From: Betaproteobacteria bacterium RIFCSPLOWO2_02_FULL_63_19
GTDB taxonomy: Bacteria; Pseudomonadota; Gammaproteobacteria; Burkholderiales; SG8-39
Reading direction: 5' to 3'
Length of the DNA stretch: 43,011 bases
NCBI GenBank assembly: GCA_001770415.1
Contig: MEQX01000089.1
Coordinates: 1 to 43,011 of the forward strand
The notes under the pieces were generated by a model. It saw only the letters and a list, made by a program, of their open reading frames with translations. It was not told the DNA's origin and did no database searches. Both the position numbers and the translations under genes were made by a program. Below are positions 1 to 8,244 of this stretch, piece by piece. Every line of letters begins with the position of its first letter. Within the stretch, counting starts at the first letter, position 1.

Positions 1-194
1 CGGAGCAGCCCGCGCAAGGCTTCATTCACTGCGCGGTCATTCGGAAATGCACGGGCTACCAGCGGATCAAGAAGGACGACGTTTGTTGCTTGAGACACCC
101 GCGCGGCATACTTCCCGCGAACCAAGGAAGTAAAGTCCGAACGCTTGTACTCGGGACGGAGGTCGTCCGACGGTTTGCGACTAACCTTCTTCAT
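1..194 (-). CDS. BrnT-partner antitoxin, partial (cut by window edge)
   Basis: An ATG at 194-192 opens a frame running off the left edge, with 64 complete codons visible. The product begins MKKVSRKPSDDLRPEYKRSD and later has LLDPLVARAFPNDRAVNEAL, which looks like the DNA-binding tail of a small antitoxin. The start overlaps the last 14 bases of the upstream BrnT-type toxin gene, the usual toxin-then-antitoxin order with translational coupling. Such antitoxins bind the toxin and repress their own promoter; that role is inferred from position. The C-terminus is outside the window, so completeness cannot be judged. Confidence 0.7.
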   Translation of the reverse strand, partial: MKKVSRKPSDDLRPEYKRSDFTSLVRGKYAARVSQATNVVLLDPLVARAFPNDRAVNEALRGLL

Positions 195-453
195 AGATTT
201 TCCTTTCGCCCGGTTTCACGGGACGCGCGCTAATGATTCGGATTGTATCGCCATGCTCGGTGTGTGCGACGATCAGCAAGCGCCCGCTTGTCGAGACGCC
301 GAACGTAACAAACCGCTCTTCGCCGACCGAGTGATCTGGGTCCGGACCGGTGGCCGAAAGTGGATCGCGGAAAGCAGTGGATGCTTCTTCAAAGGAGACG
401 CCATGCTTCGCAAGATTTTCGGCGGACTTTGCGGGATCCCATTCGAACTTCAA
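181..453 (-). CDS. brnT: BrnT-family ribonuclease toxin
   Basis: The 90-residue protein has the BrnT signature: an N-terminal FEWDPAKSAENLAKHGVSFE segment, then a DP turn, and a C-terminal RIISARPVKPGERKIYEE strand-helix. BrnT toxins are small RelE-fold ribonucleases neutralised by the antitoxin encoded next. The start is a TTG at 453, favoured because AAAGGGG lies just upstream and the family motif begins immediately. The stop overlaps the antitoxin start by 14 bp. Together with 1-194 it forms a type II toxin-antitoxin operon. The start is close to an attC-like hairpin (479-545), which would suit an integron cassette. Confidence 0.85.
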   Translation of the reverse strand: MKFEWDPAKSAENLAKHGVSFEEASTAFRDPLSATGPDPDHSVGEERFVTFGVSTSGRLLIVAHTEHGDTIRIISARPVKPGERKIYEEG

Positions 454-478
454 CCGAAGCCCCTTTGCCTATTCTGCC

Positions 479-545
479 GCCCAACGTCCGGCTTCAGGCG
501 CGCGCCGCTTGCGGCGCGTCGCTCTGCTAGCCGCTGTTCGGTGGC
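479..545 (-). other. attC-like imperfect hairpin (possible integron recombination site)
   Basis: Read on the minus strand, this stretch ends in GTTGGGC (485-479), a match to the attC core GTTRRRY, and begins near GCCACCGAAC (545-536), a degenerate RYYYAAC. Between them is a long imperfect stem: an 8-bp perfect arm pair (501-508 and 511-518) with a 2-nt loop. It is extended by GCG/CGC, CAG/CTG and CGGCT/AGCCG pairs with unpaired bases between. Its length of about 67 bp suits attC sites. It lies after the GNAT gene and before brnT, both common cassette cargo. Only one such site was found and one core is poor, so an ordinary intergenic hairpin remains possible. Confidence 0.35.
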
Positions 546-684
546 ACGCGCACTTGAAGTGCAATATCTTGAAAGGCTGCACACGACCAGTAACCGTCAT
601 TCTGCCTTCGCACGGTTCGAAAGTTACAGCACTCCCACCGATCGCGCCGCCGGCGTTCAGCAGTCGAGTTTAAAGCCCGTATCG

Positions 685-1170
685 CTATCGCTTGCCCAAG
701 GTCTTGGTCATGCCGATGCCGGTGATCTGATAGCCCATTTTCTCGTACAGCGCCCGCGCCGCGTGGTTGTACCCCATTACGTGAAGCCCGACGGTGTCGA
801 TGCCCATTTCCTGCACCAGTCCCTCGACCCTCTCCAACAGCTTCACGCCATACCCCTTGCGCCGCAGATCTTCGCGAATTTTGAGGTCATAGATGAACGC
901 CGACCTGCCTACGCGCGCGGTTGTCACCCCAAACCAGACCATGCCGATGATCTCATTCTTATCGAGCGCGTCATCGCGAATCGCAAACAGAAACTGGTCT
1001 TTCGACTGCAAGCCATTGGGCAGCAGTTCCTGGTAATCCTTTTGCGCCAACCTCAATGCATCTTCCGGCGCACAATCACCCGACTTGAGATGGGCCTGAG
1101 CGTAGTCCTCCACGGCCGTGTCGAGGTAGGACTGGAATTGCGTCTCGCTCATCGGCTCAAGATGCACCAT
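685..1170 (-). CDS. GNAT-family N-acetyltransferase
   Basis: The 161-residue protein has the GNAT fold signatures. An FIYDLKI strand is followed by RRKGYG (residues 103-108), the acetyl-CoA pyrophosphate-binding loop. A C-terminal GLHVMGYNHAARALYEKMGY segment is typical of motif B. It should transfer an acetyl group from acetyl-CoA to an amine; the substrate cannot be read from the sequence. The ATG at 1170 has GGAG a few bases upstream. It stands alone, upstream of the toxin-antitoxin pair on the same strand, with the attC-like hairpin between them. Confidence 0.88.
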   Translation of the reverse strand: MVHLEPMSETQFQSYLDTAVEDYAQAHLKSGDCAPEDALRLAQKDYQELLPNGLQSKDQFLFAIRDDALDKNEIIGMVWFGVTTARVGRSAFIYDLKIREDLRRKGYGVKLLERVEGLVQEMGIDTVGLHVMGYNHAARALYEKMGYQITGIGMTKTLGKR

Positions 1171-1934
1171 GTTGCGCTCCTTCAGTGCGAGTGGCCGCTG
1201 GGCCGCAAGCAGCTATCGGTATTGGCTTCCTGTGAGTTGCCAAAATCATGCGCTCTCAGGACATTGACATTGACGGTGTTGCCAACGTGCCACCGAATTG
1301 GTTGACAAAGTGTCAACTATCTTGGATCTCGTGACATTGTTTCAACGGTCCCCATCGTAGTGACACCCATTAGCCGGCCTGGTGTCACGGGGGCCTGCGG
1401 ATACAAAGCTACTCTTTGACGCAATTGGGGGCAACCAAGGTGACCCCAGAACACCGGACGCCACTACTCGAATGCTTGCCCATATCGGCGTCCGGACGCT
1501 CCCGGCCCGGGCTCGAACCCTGTCGAAATCTTTCACCCGCTGGGAGGTTCGCTTCTTCCGATTGCCAGCTCCGTGCTGGACTGCATGAGCTTCCGGTCTT
1601 GGCCAGAAGCGACATCCAATCTAGCTTCAAGCCCAGCAGGCATGTTGGACCCGTGAAATAGTGCGCGACTTCTAGGAGAGTGTCTGTAGGGAGATCCCTA
1701 CCGCGCGAGCGGTTTAGTTCTCGGCCGAGCGGCAGACCTTGGACATGATCCGCGCTTGGGACCGGTTCTGGCGGTTAGGGTGAATTCACAGTTGGGCTCG
1801 TAACCGGCCTCTCGCACTGCGGGTGGTCCAGTTCTACCCCGTGCGAATGCGGCCGGGCAACGCTTTATTCTCTTCCGCGTCCGGCCGTGCTATACGCTGT
1901 GCGGGCCGTCCCACCACCACGCAGGAAGAAGACA
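1171..1934. other. Gene-free stretch with several inverted repeats
   Basis: No convincing coding frame is present; the short frames overlap one another on both strands. Three inverted repeats stand out: GTTGACA-AAG-TGTCAAC at 1301-1317, GTGACACC-N13-GGTGTCAC at 1360-1388, and GTAGGGA-GA-TCCCTAC at 1686-1701. The first is followed by TGTCAACTATCTTGG, which resembles insertion-sequence end remnants, but no transposase remnant was recognised. The promoter of the amidohydrolase at 1935 should lie at the right end, where no clear -35/-10 pair was found. Confidence 0.5.
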
Positions 1935-2903
1935 ATGCCAGCCAACGAAATCAACCCGCGGCGCATCGACGTGCACCATCACCTGATGCCGCCCGCGTAC
2001 GTGAAGGACGCCACACCGGAGCGGATCTTCCGCGACTCCCCGGGGCAGCTGCGCGGGCCGCTCGAATGGACACCCGAGCGGTCGATCGAGGAGATGGACC
2101 GCTGCGGCATCGCGACCTCGATCACCTCGATCGCGACACCCGGCGTGTGGTTCGGCGACGACGCGGCCGCGCGGCGCATCGCGCGCGAGTGCAACGAATA
2201 TGCCGCGCGCATGGCCGTCGATCATCCGGGGCGCTTCGGCGTCTTCGCTTCGCTGCCGCTCCCGGACGTCGATGCGAGCCTGCGCGAAATCGAGTTCGCG
2301 CTCGATACGCTCGATGCCGATGGCGTGGTACTGATGACCAGCCTGCGCGACCGCTGGCCCGGCGACAAGGCGTTCGCGCCGGTGTTCGACGAGTTGAACC
2401 GGCGCAAGGCGGTGGTCTACGTGCACCCGACGGTGCCCGAGTGCTGCCGCAACCTGTCCGTCGGCGTGGCGCCGGCGACCATCGAATTCCCGATGGACAC
2501 CACGCGCGCGATCGTCAGCCTGCTCTACAGCGGGACCTTCGTGCGCTGCGCGGACATCCGTTTCATCTTCTCCCACGGCGGCGGCATGCTGCCGTTCGTC
2601 GCCGAGCGCATCTCGCGGGCGCCGGTCATGGAGCCTGCGCTCGCCGCGAGCGTGCCCAACGGCGCGATGCATGAACTGAAGCGCCTGTACTACGAGATCG
2701 CCTCGGCGACCAGCCCGATGGCGCTCGCGTCGCTGCTGCAACTGGTGGCGACGACGCAGGTGTTGTTCGGTACCGACTATCCGTTCCGCCGAGCCGCGCC
2801 GACGCTGGAGCAGTTGGCGAGCTATGCGCTGACCGTTGCCGACCGGGCGGCGATCGAGCGCAACAACGCGCTCGGACTTTTCCCCCGGTTCGGCCGCGGT
2901 TAG
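1935..2903 (+). CDS. Amidohydrolase-family (ACMSD-like) decarboxylase/hydrolase
   Basis: The 322-residue TIM-barrel protein has an N-terminal HHH metal motif (residues 14-16), His164 in VYVHP, His214 in FSHGGG and Asp281 in LFGTDYPF. These are the metal ligands of the amidohydrolase-2 family that includes aminocarboxymuconate-semialdehyde decarboxylase and 6-methylsalicylate-type decarboxylases. Non-oxidative decarboxylation or hydrolysis of an aromatic or muconate-type acid is likely; the substrate is unknown. The ATG at 1935 is chosen because AGGAAGAAG lies just upstream and the motif starts 13 residues in. Its stop overlaps the stop of the convergent cupin gene by 4 bp. Confidence 0.87.
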   Translation: MPANEINPRRIDVHHHLMPPAYVKDATPERIFRDSPGQLRGPLEWTPERSIEEMDRCGIATSITSIATPGVWFGDDAAARRIARECNEYAARMAVDHPGRFGVFASLPLPDVDASLREIEFALDTLDADGVVLMTSLRDRWPGDKAFAPVFDELNRRKAVVYVHPTVPECCRNLSVGVAPATIEFPMDTTRAIVSLLYSGTFVRCADIRFIFSHGGGMLPFVAERISRAPVMEPALAASVPNGAMHELKRLYYEIASATSPMALASLLQLVATTQVLFGTDYPFRRAAPTLEQLASYALTVADRAAIERNNALGLFPRFGRG

Positions 2904-3298
2904 CCCTTCGATGCGGCGCCTTCGGCTCTCGGAACCGGCACGTGGACGCACGGCAACGGCGATTGCACCAGGATGCACACCATGTTGTCCTGCGCGTGCG
3001 TGTTGCGTATGGCGTGGGGAACGTCTTTGGGCACCAGCACCAGTTCGCCCTGCGATACCGCAAAGGTTTCCGTTCCGCATTCGCATTCGCCGCTCCCGGC
3101 CACGAAAAACAGGATTTCGTCGCTCTCGGGATGGCGGTGAAGCGGGTTCTCCTGGCCCGGCGCAATGCAGTACATGTTGAAGTGCATGTCCGATGTCTCG
3201 AACAGACGCTTGCGCAGGAAGGAATCTTCCCTGAACTCGACCGCGTCATCGAGTTTGAAGTGGCGCCTGGCGTCGCTACCGAATGGAATCAGTGCCAT
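2900..3298 (-). CDS. Cupin-domain protein
   Basis: The 132-residue protein is a single cupin barrel. Motif 1 is PGQENPLHRHPESDEILFF (HxH plus Glu metal ligands) and motif 2 is GELVLVPKDVPHAIRN (third His). Such small cupins are metal-dependent dioxygenases, isomerases or ligand sensors; the sequence alone does not decide. Its start lies inside the 3' end of the upstream MFS gene (23-bp overlap), so the two are probably co-transcribed and may act on the same compound. The gene ends against the convergent amidohydrolase gene. Confidence 0.85.
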   Translation of the reverse strand: MALIPFGSDARRHFKLDDAVEFREDSFLRKRLFETSDMHFNMYCIAPGQENPLHRHPESDEILFFVAGSGECECGTETFAVSQGELVLVPKDVPHAIRNTHAQDNMVCILVQSPLPCVHVPVPRAEGAASKG

Positions 3299-4532
3299 TT
3301 CCGGTCTCCTTCACGGTGAATGCGAACAGCGCGGTCCCCGCCGCCAGCAGCACGGCCAACGGAAGAAACGCCGCGAAATAGTTTCCGGAAGATGCTGCCA
3401 ACAGCAATCCGGCGACGATCGGGCCGGCCGCGTGGCCGATGTCGAAATAAGTGCCGAACACGCCCATCGCCGCGCCGTAATGGCGCCTTTCGCACATGTC
3501 TGCGACCATCGCGGCGGCGCTGCTGGTAACCAGGGCCTCGCCCAGCCCGAACGCCAGCGCGAGCGCGATCAACGGCGCGAAAGAGTCGCTCGTAGGGATG
3601 GTGACGAATGCCCCGGCGCACAGCGCCATTCCGGCTACGATCAAAGGCTTGCGCCCGGCTCGATCGGCGATCCGGCCCATCAGCGGTTTGGCGGCAAGCG
3701 TGGCCACGATCTGTACCGCCCACAGCGCGCCCGCCTGGAACGCATTGAGTCCGACCACCGAGACCGCATAGACCGGGAGGAACGCCTCGAGCGCGCCCAG
3801 CGCCATGTTTTGCAGCCCTTCCATCGAGCTGGTTACGATGACTCGGTAGTCCGAGGCGATCGTGCGCACGCCCTCGGCGAACCGCCTGGCGATCGCGCGC
3901 AACGAGCGCCGCGCTTCGGGCGCCAAATCGCCCGGCGCAAGTGCGCCCAGGCGTGTCGACGCCAGCGCCAGGGCCAGAACACCGAACCCGCCGACAACGG
4001 CATAGATGGTATGGAAATCGGCGATTGCGGCTGCGCCGCCTTCGGGAAGCCGCCACAACAGGTACCCGCCCAGCAGCGCGCCGCACAAGGTGCCGGCGAT
4101 GTTGAGCGAGCTGAACCAGGACATCAGCTCGCCCTTGCGCGCGCCGGCGATGTCGGCGACTGCGGCCATGGCGACCGGCCCGTAGATCGCGGTCGCGAAC
4201 CCATGGACGAAACGCACCACAAGCAGGCCCCCGGTACCGCTTACGAGCAGATAGGCGAACGGCACCAACGCGAACACGGCCAGGCCCGCGATCAGCATGA
4301 CGCGGCGTCCGACGAGGTCGCTCAACGCGCCCGATGGAAGCTTGAAGATGATCCCGGTGACGGTGCTGATGCCGACGATCAGCCCGATCATTTCCGGTGC
4401 TGCGCCGAGCGCGACCGCGAATAGCGCCAGCACCGGAGTCCGTGCCATGGCGTAACTCAGGCGTGCGCACACGCCGACCGCGCACATGACGGCGAAATCC
4501 GTGTGCGCCGGCGGTCTCGAACGTGCAGTCAT
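3276..4532 (-). CDS. MFS transporter
   Basis: The 418-residue protein is highly hydrophobic, with about 12 predicted membrane spans in two halves. It carries the MFS loop motif after span 2 (GALSDLVGRRVML) and its counterpart in the second half (GRIADRAGRKPL). These are proton-driven major facilitator transporters of the inner membrane. Whether it exports a drug or takes up an acid is not clear from the sequence. It is translated ahead of the cupin gene, overlapping it by 23 bp. The gene diverges from the selenoprotein candidate at 4831 across a roughly 300-bp gap. Confidence 0.88.
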   Translation of the reverse strand: MTARSRPPAHTDFAVMCAVGVCARLSYAMARTPVLALFAVALGAAPEMIGLIVGISTVTGIIFKLPSGALSDLVGRRVMLIAGLAVFALVPFAYLLVSGTGGLLVVRFVHGFATAIYGPVAMAAVADIAGARKGELMSWFSSLNIAGTLCGALLGGYLLWRLPEGGAAAIADFHTIYAVVGGFGVLALALASTRLGALAPGDLAPEARRSLRAIARRFAEGVRTIASDYRVIVTSSMEGLQNMALGALEAFLPVYAVSVVGLNAFQAGALWAVQIVATLAAKPLMGRIADRAGRKPLIVAGMALCAGAFVTIPTSDSFAPLIALALAFGLGEALVTSSAAAMVADMCERRHYGAAMGVFGTYFDIGHAAGPIVAGLLLAASSGNYFAAFLPLAVLLAAGTALFAFTVKETGNGTDSIR

Positions 4533-4830
4533 TGCCGCTCACGACGTGCGAATCCGCCGCCTGGCACGCTCTCCGGGGTGTGCTGCGATACGCTGCCCAT
4601 GGCCGACGTCTCCACTTCAGCGTGAAGCATCGGCAGTGCTTGGGCTCGCGCCTTGGAAATGCCGGGAGACTGCCTCGATCCCGACCCGCGGAGTCTACGC
4701 CGTTGCGGCGGCGCGAGGCAAGCGGGGGGGTGGGGGTGTGTGACTGCGGTGAGAAACTGCCGCGGTTGCGTCTGCGGACGGACGCGTCTATGCTGAGGCC
4801 GATCGATCCTGCCAAGAAAAAGGAGAACCT
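4533..4830. other. Divergent intergenic region between MFS and selenoprotein genes
   Basis: About 298 bp without a gene. It contains the sigma-70-like promoter for the selenoprotein candidate at 4766-4794 and an AAGGAG ribosome site ending close to 4831. A run of G near 4724-4733 was noted. No clear promoter was found for the leftward MFS gene. Confidence 0.5.
4766..4794 (+). promoter_or_regulatory. Sigma-70-like promoter of the selenoprotein candidate
   Basis: TTGCGT (4766-4771) and TATGCT (4789-4794) are separated by exactly 17 bp and point towards the gene at 4831. Transcription would begin near 4801, leaving a leader of about 30 nt that contains AAGGAG. This is a match to consensus spacing only. 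Confidence 0.5.
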
Positions 4831-5307
4831 ATGTCCAAGAAGCTGGGAATCGGCGATCCGTTCCCGAAACTTACGATTCCCCTCGTCGCGGGCGGAACCA
4901 TGGAACTGCCGGACGGGATAGGCCCGAAGTACGGAGTCATCCTGTTCTATCGCGGTCACTGGTGACCCTACTGCCGCCGGCAGTTGGCCGGCTTCGAGAA
5001 GTTGAAGCGCGAGCTGGAAGCGCTCGGCGCCGGCATTTTTGCCGCCAGCGTGGACTCCGCGGACAAGGCCGGCGAGGTCGCAGCGGCATTGTCGTTCCCG
5101 GTCGGATTTGGCGTGACCCGCGAGGTCGCCGAGAAGCTCGATTCCTGGTGGGAGGAACGGCGAAGCATCATTCAGCCCTCCGAGTTCCTTGTCGATTCAG
5201 CCGGAAAGATCATCGCATCGAGCTACAGCGACGGCCCGATCGGACGCATCGACGCCGCGGATGTGATCAAGGTGATCGAATTCCGCGAGGCGCAGTTGCG
5301 CAAGTAG
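4831..5307 (+). CDS. Peroxiredoxin-like (AhpC/TSA-type) selenoprotein with in-frame UGA = Sec45
   Basis: The ATG at 4831, after a strong AAGGAG site, opens a 158-residue thioredoxin-fold protein interrupted only by TGA at 4963-4965. The frame reads VILFYRGHW, then UGA, then PYCRRQLAGFEKLK, and stays open to TAG at 5305-5307. The family normally reads YRGxWCPYC here, so the UGA replaces the first, peroxidatic Cys of the CxxC pair (U45, C48). A hairpin with G in its apical loop follows 16 nt after the UGA. I infer selenocysteine insertion and a thiol-dependent peroxidase or disulfide reductase. Downstream conservation argues against a simple nonsense mutation. Sec machinery (SelA, SelB, SelC, SelD) must be elsewhere in the genome. 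Confidence 0.85.
4966..4998 (+). promoter_or_regulatory. Candidate bacterial SECIS element
   Basis: Just after the UGA, GCCGGC (4976-4981) pairs with GCCGGC (4987-4992) around the loop AGTTG. A lower stem of CTG (4971-4973) with CAG (4995, 4997, 4998; G4996 bulged) continues below a 2x2 internal loop. Sixteen nucleotides separate the UGA from the loop, and a G is the second loop base. Both fit the rules known for bacterial SECIS elements, which bind SelB. A competing smaller hairpin (ACTGCC-GCC-GGCAGT, 4970-4984) can also form. Confidence 0.7.
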
Positions 5308-5488
5308 CGCCGGCGCGCGGCGCGCCATTCTCGTGACCCTCGGCCGGACGCGCGCCGGACCGCTCCGGCCCGCAGCGATGTCCGCCATCGTCCGCTCGCC
5401 GGTCCGGATCGACAGCGGATGCGTGCCCGGCCGCGCGATGGAACAATTGCGCGCGTTACGCGGTGGCTCATAGACCCCCGAAACCACG

Positions 5489-6640
5489 ATGCGCGAAACG
5501 ATTTTCCTCTTTTCGATCACGAGCTTCATCGCCGGCATTTCGCTGCGGGTGGTCGAGCCGATGCTGCCCCACCTTGCGACCGAGTTCGGCGTCAGCGTTT
5601 CCGTCGCCTCGAGCGTGATCGCCGCCTATGCGCTGACCTATGCGTGCTCGCCGTTCATTCACGGCCCGCTCGGCGACCGCTTCGGAAGCACGCGCGTCGT
5701 GGCTATCTCCTCGATCGTCGCCGCGCTCGCCTCGTTCGGCTGCGCGCTGGCGTGGGATGTGCCCTCATTGGCGGTCATGCGCTTGTTGTCGGGATTCACC
5801 GCATCGGCGCCGTTCATGCTGGGACTGGCCTATATCGGCAACCGCGTCCCGATGGCGGAGCGCCAGCCCGTCGTCGCGCGCTTCGTCATCGGAACGATCT
5901 GCGGGCAGTCGCTGGGGCCCGTCGTCGGCGGCGTGGTGACCGACTTGATCGGCTGGAAGGGAACGTTCGTGCTGGTGGGATCGCTGTTCATGGTGGTCGC
6001 GGTGCTGATGTGGGTGCGAACCCGTTCGCAATGGGAGGAAGAACGCGCGCGCAGCCCGGCCGGCAATGTGCTGGCGCTTTACGCGCAGGTCAGCCAGCTC
6101 AGGCGCGTCCGCTATGTGCTGGCGTCCACGTTCGTCGAGACGTTCCTGTTCTGGAGCATGTTCTCGTTCCTCGGCGCCTTCCTGAGCCAGCGCTTCGGCA
6201 TGCGGCTGTCGCTGATCGGCGTGGTCATGGCGAGCTACGGTGCGGGCGCGGTGCTCTATACGCTCGTGGTGCGCCAGCTTCTCGCGGCGATGGGGCAGCG
6301 GCGAATGGTTCTCTGGGGAGGCGTGCTGTGTTTCGCCAGCTACGCGGGCATCACGCTGACTCCGCTCTGGGCCGCGGTGATTCCGTGCGTGGTCGCCGTG
6401 GGCTTCAGCTTCTACCTGGTGCACAACACGATGCAGACCAAGGCGACCGAGATGGCGCCTCAGGCGCGCGGCATCGGCCTGTCGATGTTCTCCGGCGCCT
6501 GGGCGCTCGGGCAGGCGCTCGGCGTCGCGGTCATGGGAGTCTGCGTGAGCCTGTTCGGCCTGCCGGCGTCGCTGATCGCATTCGCCGCCGGATTTCTCGC
6601 GCTCGCGCTGTGGCTGCGGTCGAATCTCGACAGGCTCTGA
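5489..6640 (+). CDS. MFS transporter
   Basis: The 383-residue protein has about 12 membrane spans. It contains the MFS motif HGPLGDRFGSTRVV after span 2 and a first half rich in small residues (GTICGQSLGPVVGGVVTDLIGW), resembling drug:H+ antiporter-type family members. The ATG at 5489 begins directly in the first span. Substrate and direction are unknown. It is 181 bp downstream of the selenoprotein candidate on the same strand and converges on the UbiD gene. It is not closely similar to the MFS gene at 3276. Confidence 0.87.
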   Translation: MRETIFLFSITSFIAGISLRVVEPMLPHLATEFGVSVSVASSVIAAYALTYACSPFIHGPLGDRFGSTRVVAISSIVAALASFGCALAWDVPSLAVMRLLSGFTASAPFMLGLAYIGNRVPMAERQPVVARFVIGTICGQSLGPVVGGVVTDLIGWKGTFVLVGSLFMVVAVLMWVRTRSQWEEERARSPAGNVLALYAQVSQLRRVRYVLASTFVETFLFWSMFSFLGAFLSQRFGMRLSLIGVVMASYGAGAVLYTLVVRQLLAAMGQRRMVLWGGVLCFASYAGITLTPLWAAVIPCVVAVGFSFYLVHNTMQTKATEMAPQARGIGLSMFSGAWALGQALGVAVMGVCVSLFGLPASLIAFAAGFLALALWLRSNLDRL

Positions 6641-6649
6641 CAGCGTTCC

Positions 6650-6663
6650 GGCCGCAGGCGGCC
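6650..6663. terminator. Hairpin between convergent genes
   Basis: GGCCGC-AG-GCGGCC forms a perfect 6-bp stem in the 52-bp gap between the convergent MFS and UbiD genes. There is no T tract on either side, so termination by this hairpin alone is doubtful. Confidence 0.3.
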
Positions 6664-6692
6664 TCGAATGCGGATCGCCGCGACCGCGCCGT

Positions 6693-8225
6693 TCAGGCCT
6701 TGCGCAGCGCCCACTCGCCGTTGGACAGGCGCTCGATCGCACCCTGCTCGCGCAGCAAGTCGAGTTCCAGGGTCACCTCGCGTCCGTCGCGGCTGCCGAG
6801 CGAGCGCATGATCTCGACGAAGTATTTCGGCCCGGCAGCGAGAACGTCCCGGGCGGTCTTGTGGGTCGCGGCGCCCGCGAGTTTCGGCGCGAACGAGAGG
6901 CGATCGACGATGCGTTCGGTGGCACCGAAAGGAGCGGTCATGTCGAAGCCGCCCTTGGTCATCTTGCCGTTCTCGTCGATGACCGGGTCCATCGTCAGTG
7001 CAAAATGGCCAGCCTCGGTCACCAGGTCGCGGTCCAGGCGAAAGCGCGTGCACAGCGCCCACTCGAAATCCTCCTCGGACCAGATGTCCACGTCGTCGTC
7101 CGCCACGAACACCAGCCGCAGCAGCGGCAGCTTGAACAGCGCCGCGATCGCCGCGCGCGCCTGTCCCGCGGCGCTCTGGCGGATCGCCACGCGCACGTGG
7201 TGCAGGCCGGTCGCGCTCGGCATGGCCCGTACGGCGGTCACTTCGATGCCTTCGGCCCTGAGCGTCCGCAGGGTGGCAGCCTCGGTCTGCAGGCACGCGG
7301 CCTGGGCCGCATCGTTGCGCGCGACGCGGCGGCCGCCGTGCAACACCGTGTGGTAGATGGGGTCGCGGCGCATGGTCACCGCGGTTGCATGGAACACCGG
7401 GTCGATGTGCATCGGGCCGTAATAGCCGTAGAGTTCGCCGTAGGGCCCCTCCATCTCCGAGTATCCCAGTTCGTCGAGATAGCCTTCGATCACGATCTCC
7501 GCGTCGGCCGGCACCGGAATGCCGTTCGAGACGCCCTTGACCATCGGCAGCGGGGCACCGCGCAGCGCGCCGATGCATGCGAATTCGTTCATCGGCACCT
7601 TCATCGATGCCGAGACGAAGTCGGTCGGGTGCGAGCCGATCACGAATGACAGCGGCAGGCGCTGCTTGCGCTCGATGCATTCCAGATAGATGCGCTTCAG
7701 GTCGGACATCTGCGTGATATTGGTGCGCAGCTCGCGCCGGCCGCGCAGCATCAGGCGGCGGCAGCCGACGTTGGGCTTGCCCGTTTTCGGATCGATCGTG
7801 AAATCCATCGCCGCGGAGATGTAAGGTGCACCGTCGAACTCGTGCTGCAGGTGAAACGGCAGGCGGGCGAGGTCGATGTCCGCGCCGGTCAGCACCACCT
7901 GGTGCACCGGCGCATCCGAAGACGACACCGCGACCGGTTCGTGCGGGGACTGCACGCGCCGGATGAACTCGGACAACAGTCCCTTTTCGTCGGTGCCGAA
8001 CGCGGCAGCGAGGCGCCGCCTGCTGCCGAGCACGCCGCCGATCATTTCGTATTTCTCGGGTCCCGCCTGCTTGAACAGCACGGCCTTCGCGTTGGATTCG
8101 ATCGCGCCGGTGACCTCCGGCAGCGCAATCGGCTCGGCGCGCACGTCGACCTCGCCCATCGCCGCCAGGCGATCCACGAAACGGCGCAGCCGGAATTGCT
8201 CCGGATCGACGGCTTTCATGTCCAT
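6693..8225 (-). CDS. UbiD-family (prenylated-FMN) decarboxylase
   Basis: The 510-residue protein has the UbiD features: FHLQHEFDGAPYISAAM, NVGCRRLMLRGRR (about 152-164), SFVIGSHPTD and EGPYGELYGYYG (259-270), which carries the acidic residues of the active site. UbiD enzymes reversibly decarboxylate aromatic or unsaturated acids with prenylated FMN made by UbiX; no ubiX is in the window. The ATG at 8225 follows AAAGGAG. It begins 19 bp after the stop of the molybdenum-hydroxylase gene, so the two form an operon. A paralogue of about the same length lies at 38203-39741, also beside a molybdenum hydroxylase. The substrate is unknown. Confidence 0.9.
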   Translation of the reverse strand: MDMKAVDPEQFRLRRFVDRLAAMGEVDVRAEPIALPEVTGAIESNAKAVLFKQAGPEKYEMIGGVLGSRRRLAAAFGTDEKGLLSEFIRRVQSPHEPVAVSSSDAPVHQVVLTGADIDLARLPFHLQHEFDGAPYISAAMDFTIDPKTGKPNVGCRRLMLRGRRELRTNITQMSDLKRIYLECIERKQRLPLSFVIGSHPTDFVSASMKVPMNEFACIGALRGAPLPMVKGVSNGIPVPADAEIVIEGYLDELGYSEMEGPYGELYGYYGPMHIDPVFHATAVTMRRDPIYHTVLHGGRRVARNDAAQAACLQTEAATLRTLRAEGIEVTAVRAMPSATGLHHVRVAIRQSAAGQARAAIAALFKLPLLRLVFVADDDVDIWSEEDFEWALCTRFRLDRDLVTEAGHFALTMDPVIDENGKMTKGGFDMTAPFGATERIVDRLSFAPKLAGAATHKTARDVLAAGPKYFVEIMRSLGSRDGREVTLELDLLREQGAIERLSNGEWALRKA

Positions 8226-8244
8226 TCGCAGTCTCCTTTGATCC

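Noticed and set aside
3165-4424. 419-codon plus-strand frame opposite the MFS and cupin genes
   Set aside because: Low-complexity Arg/Gln-rich translation with no domain; the minus-strand genes explain the region.
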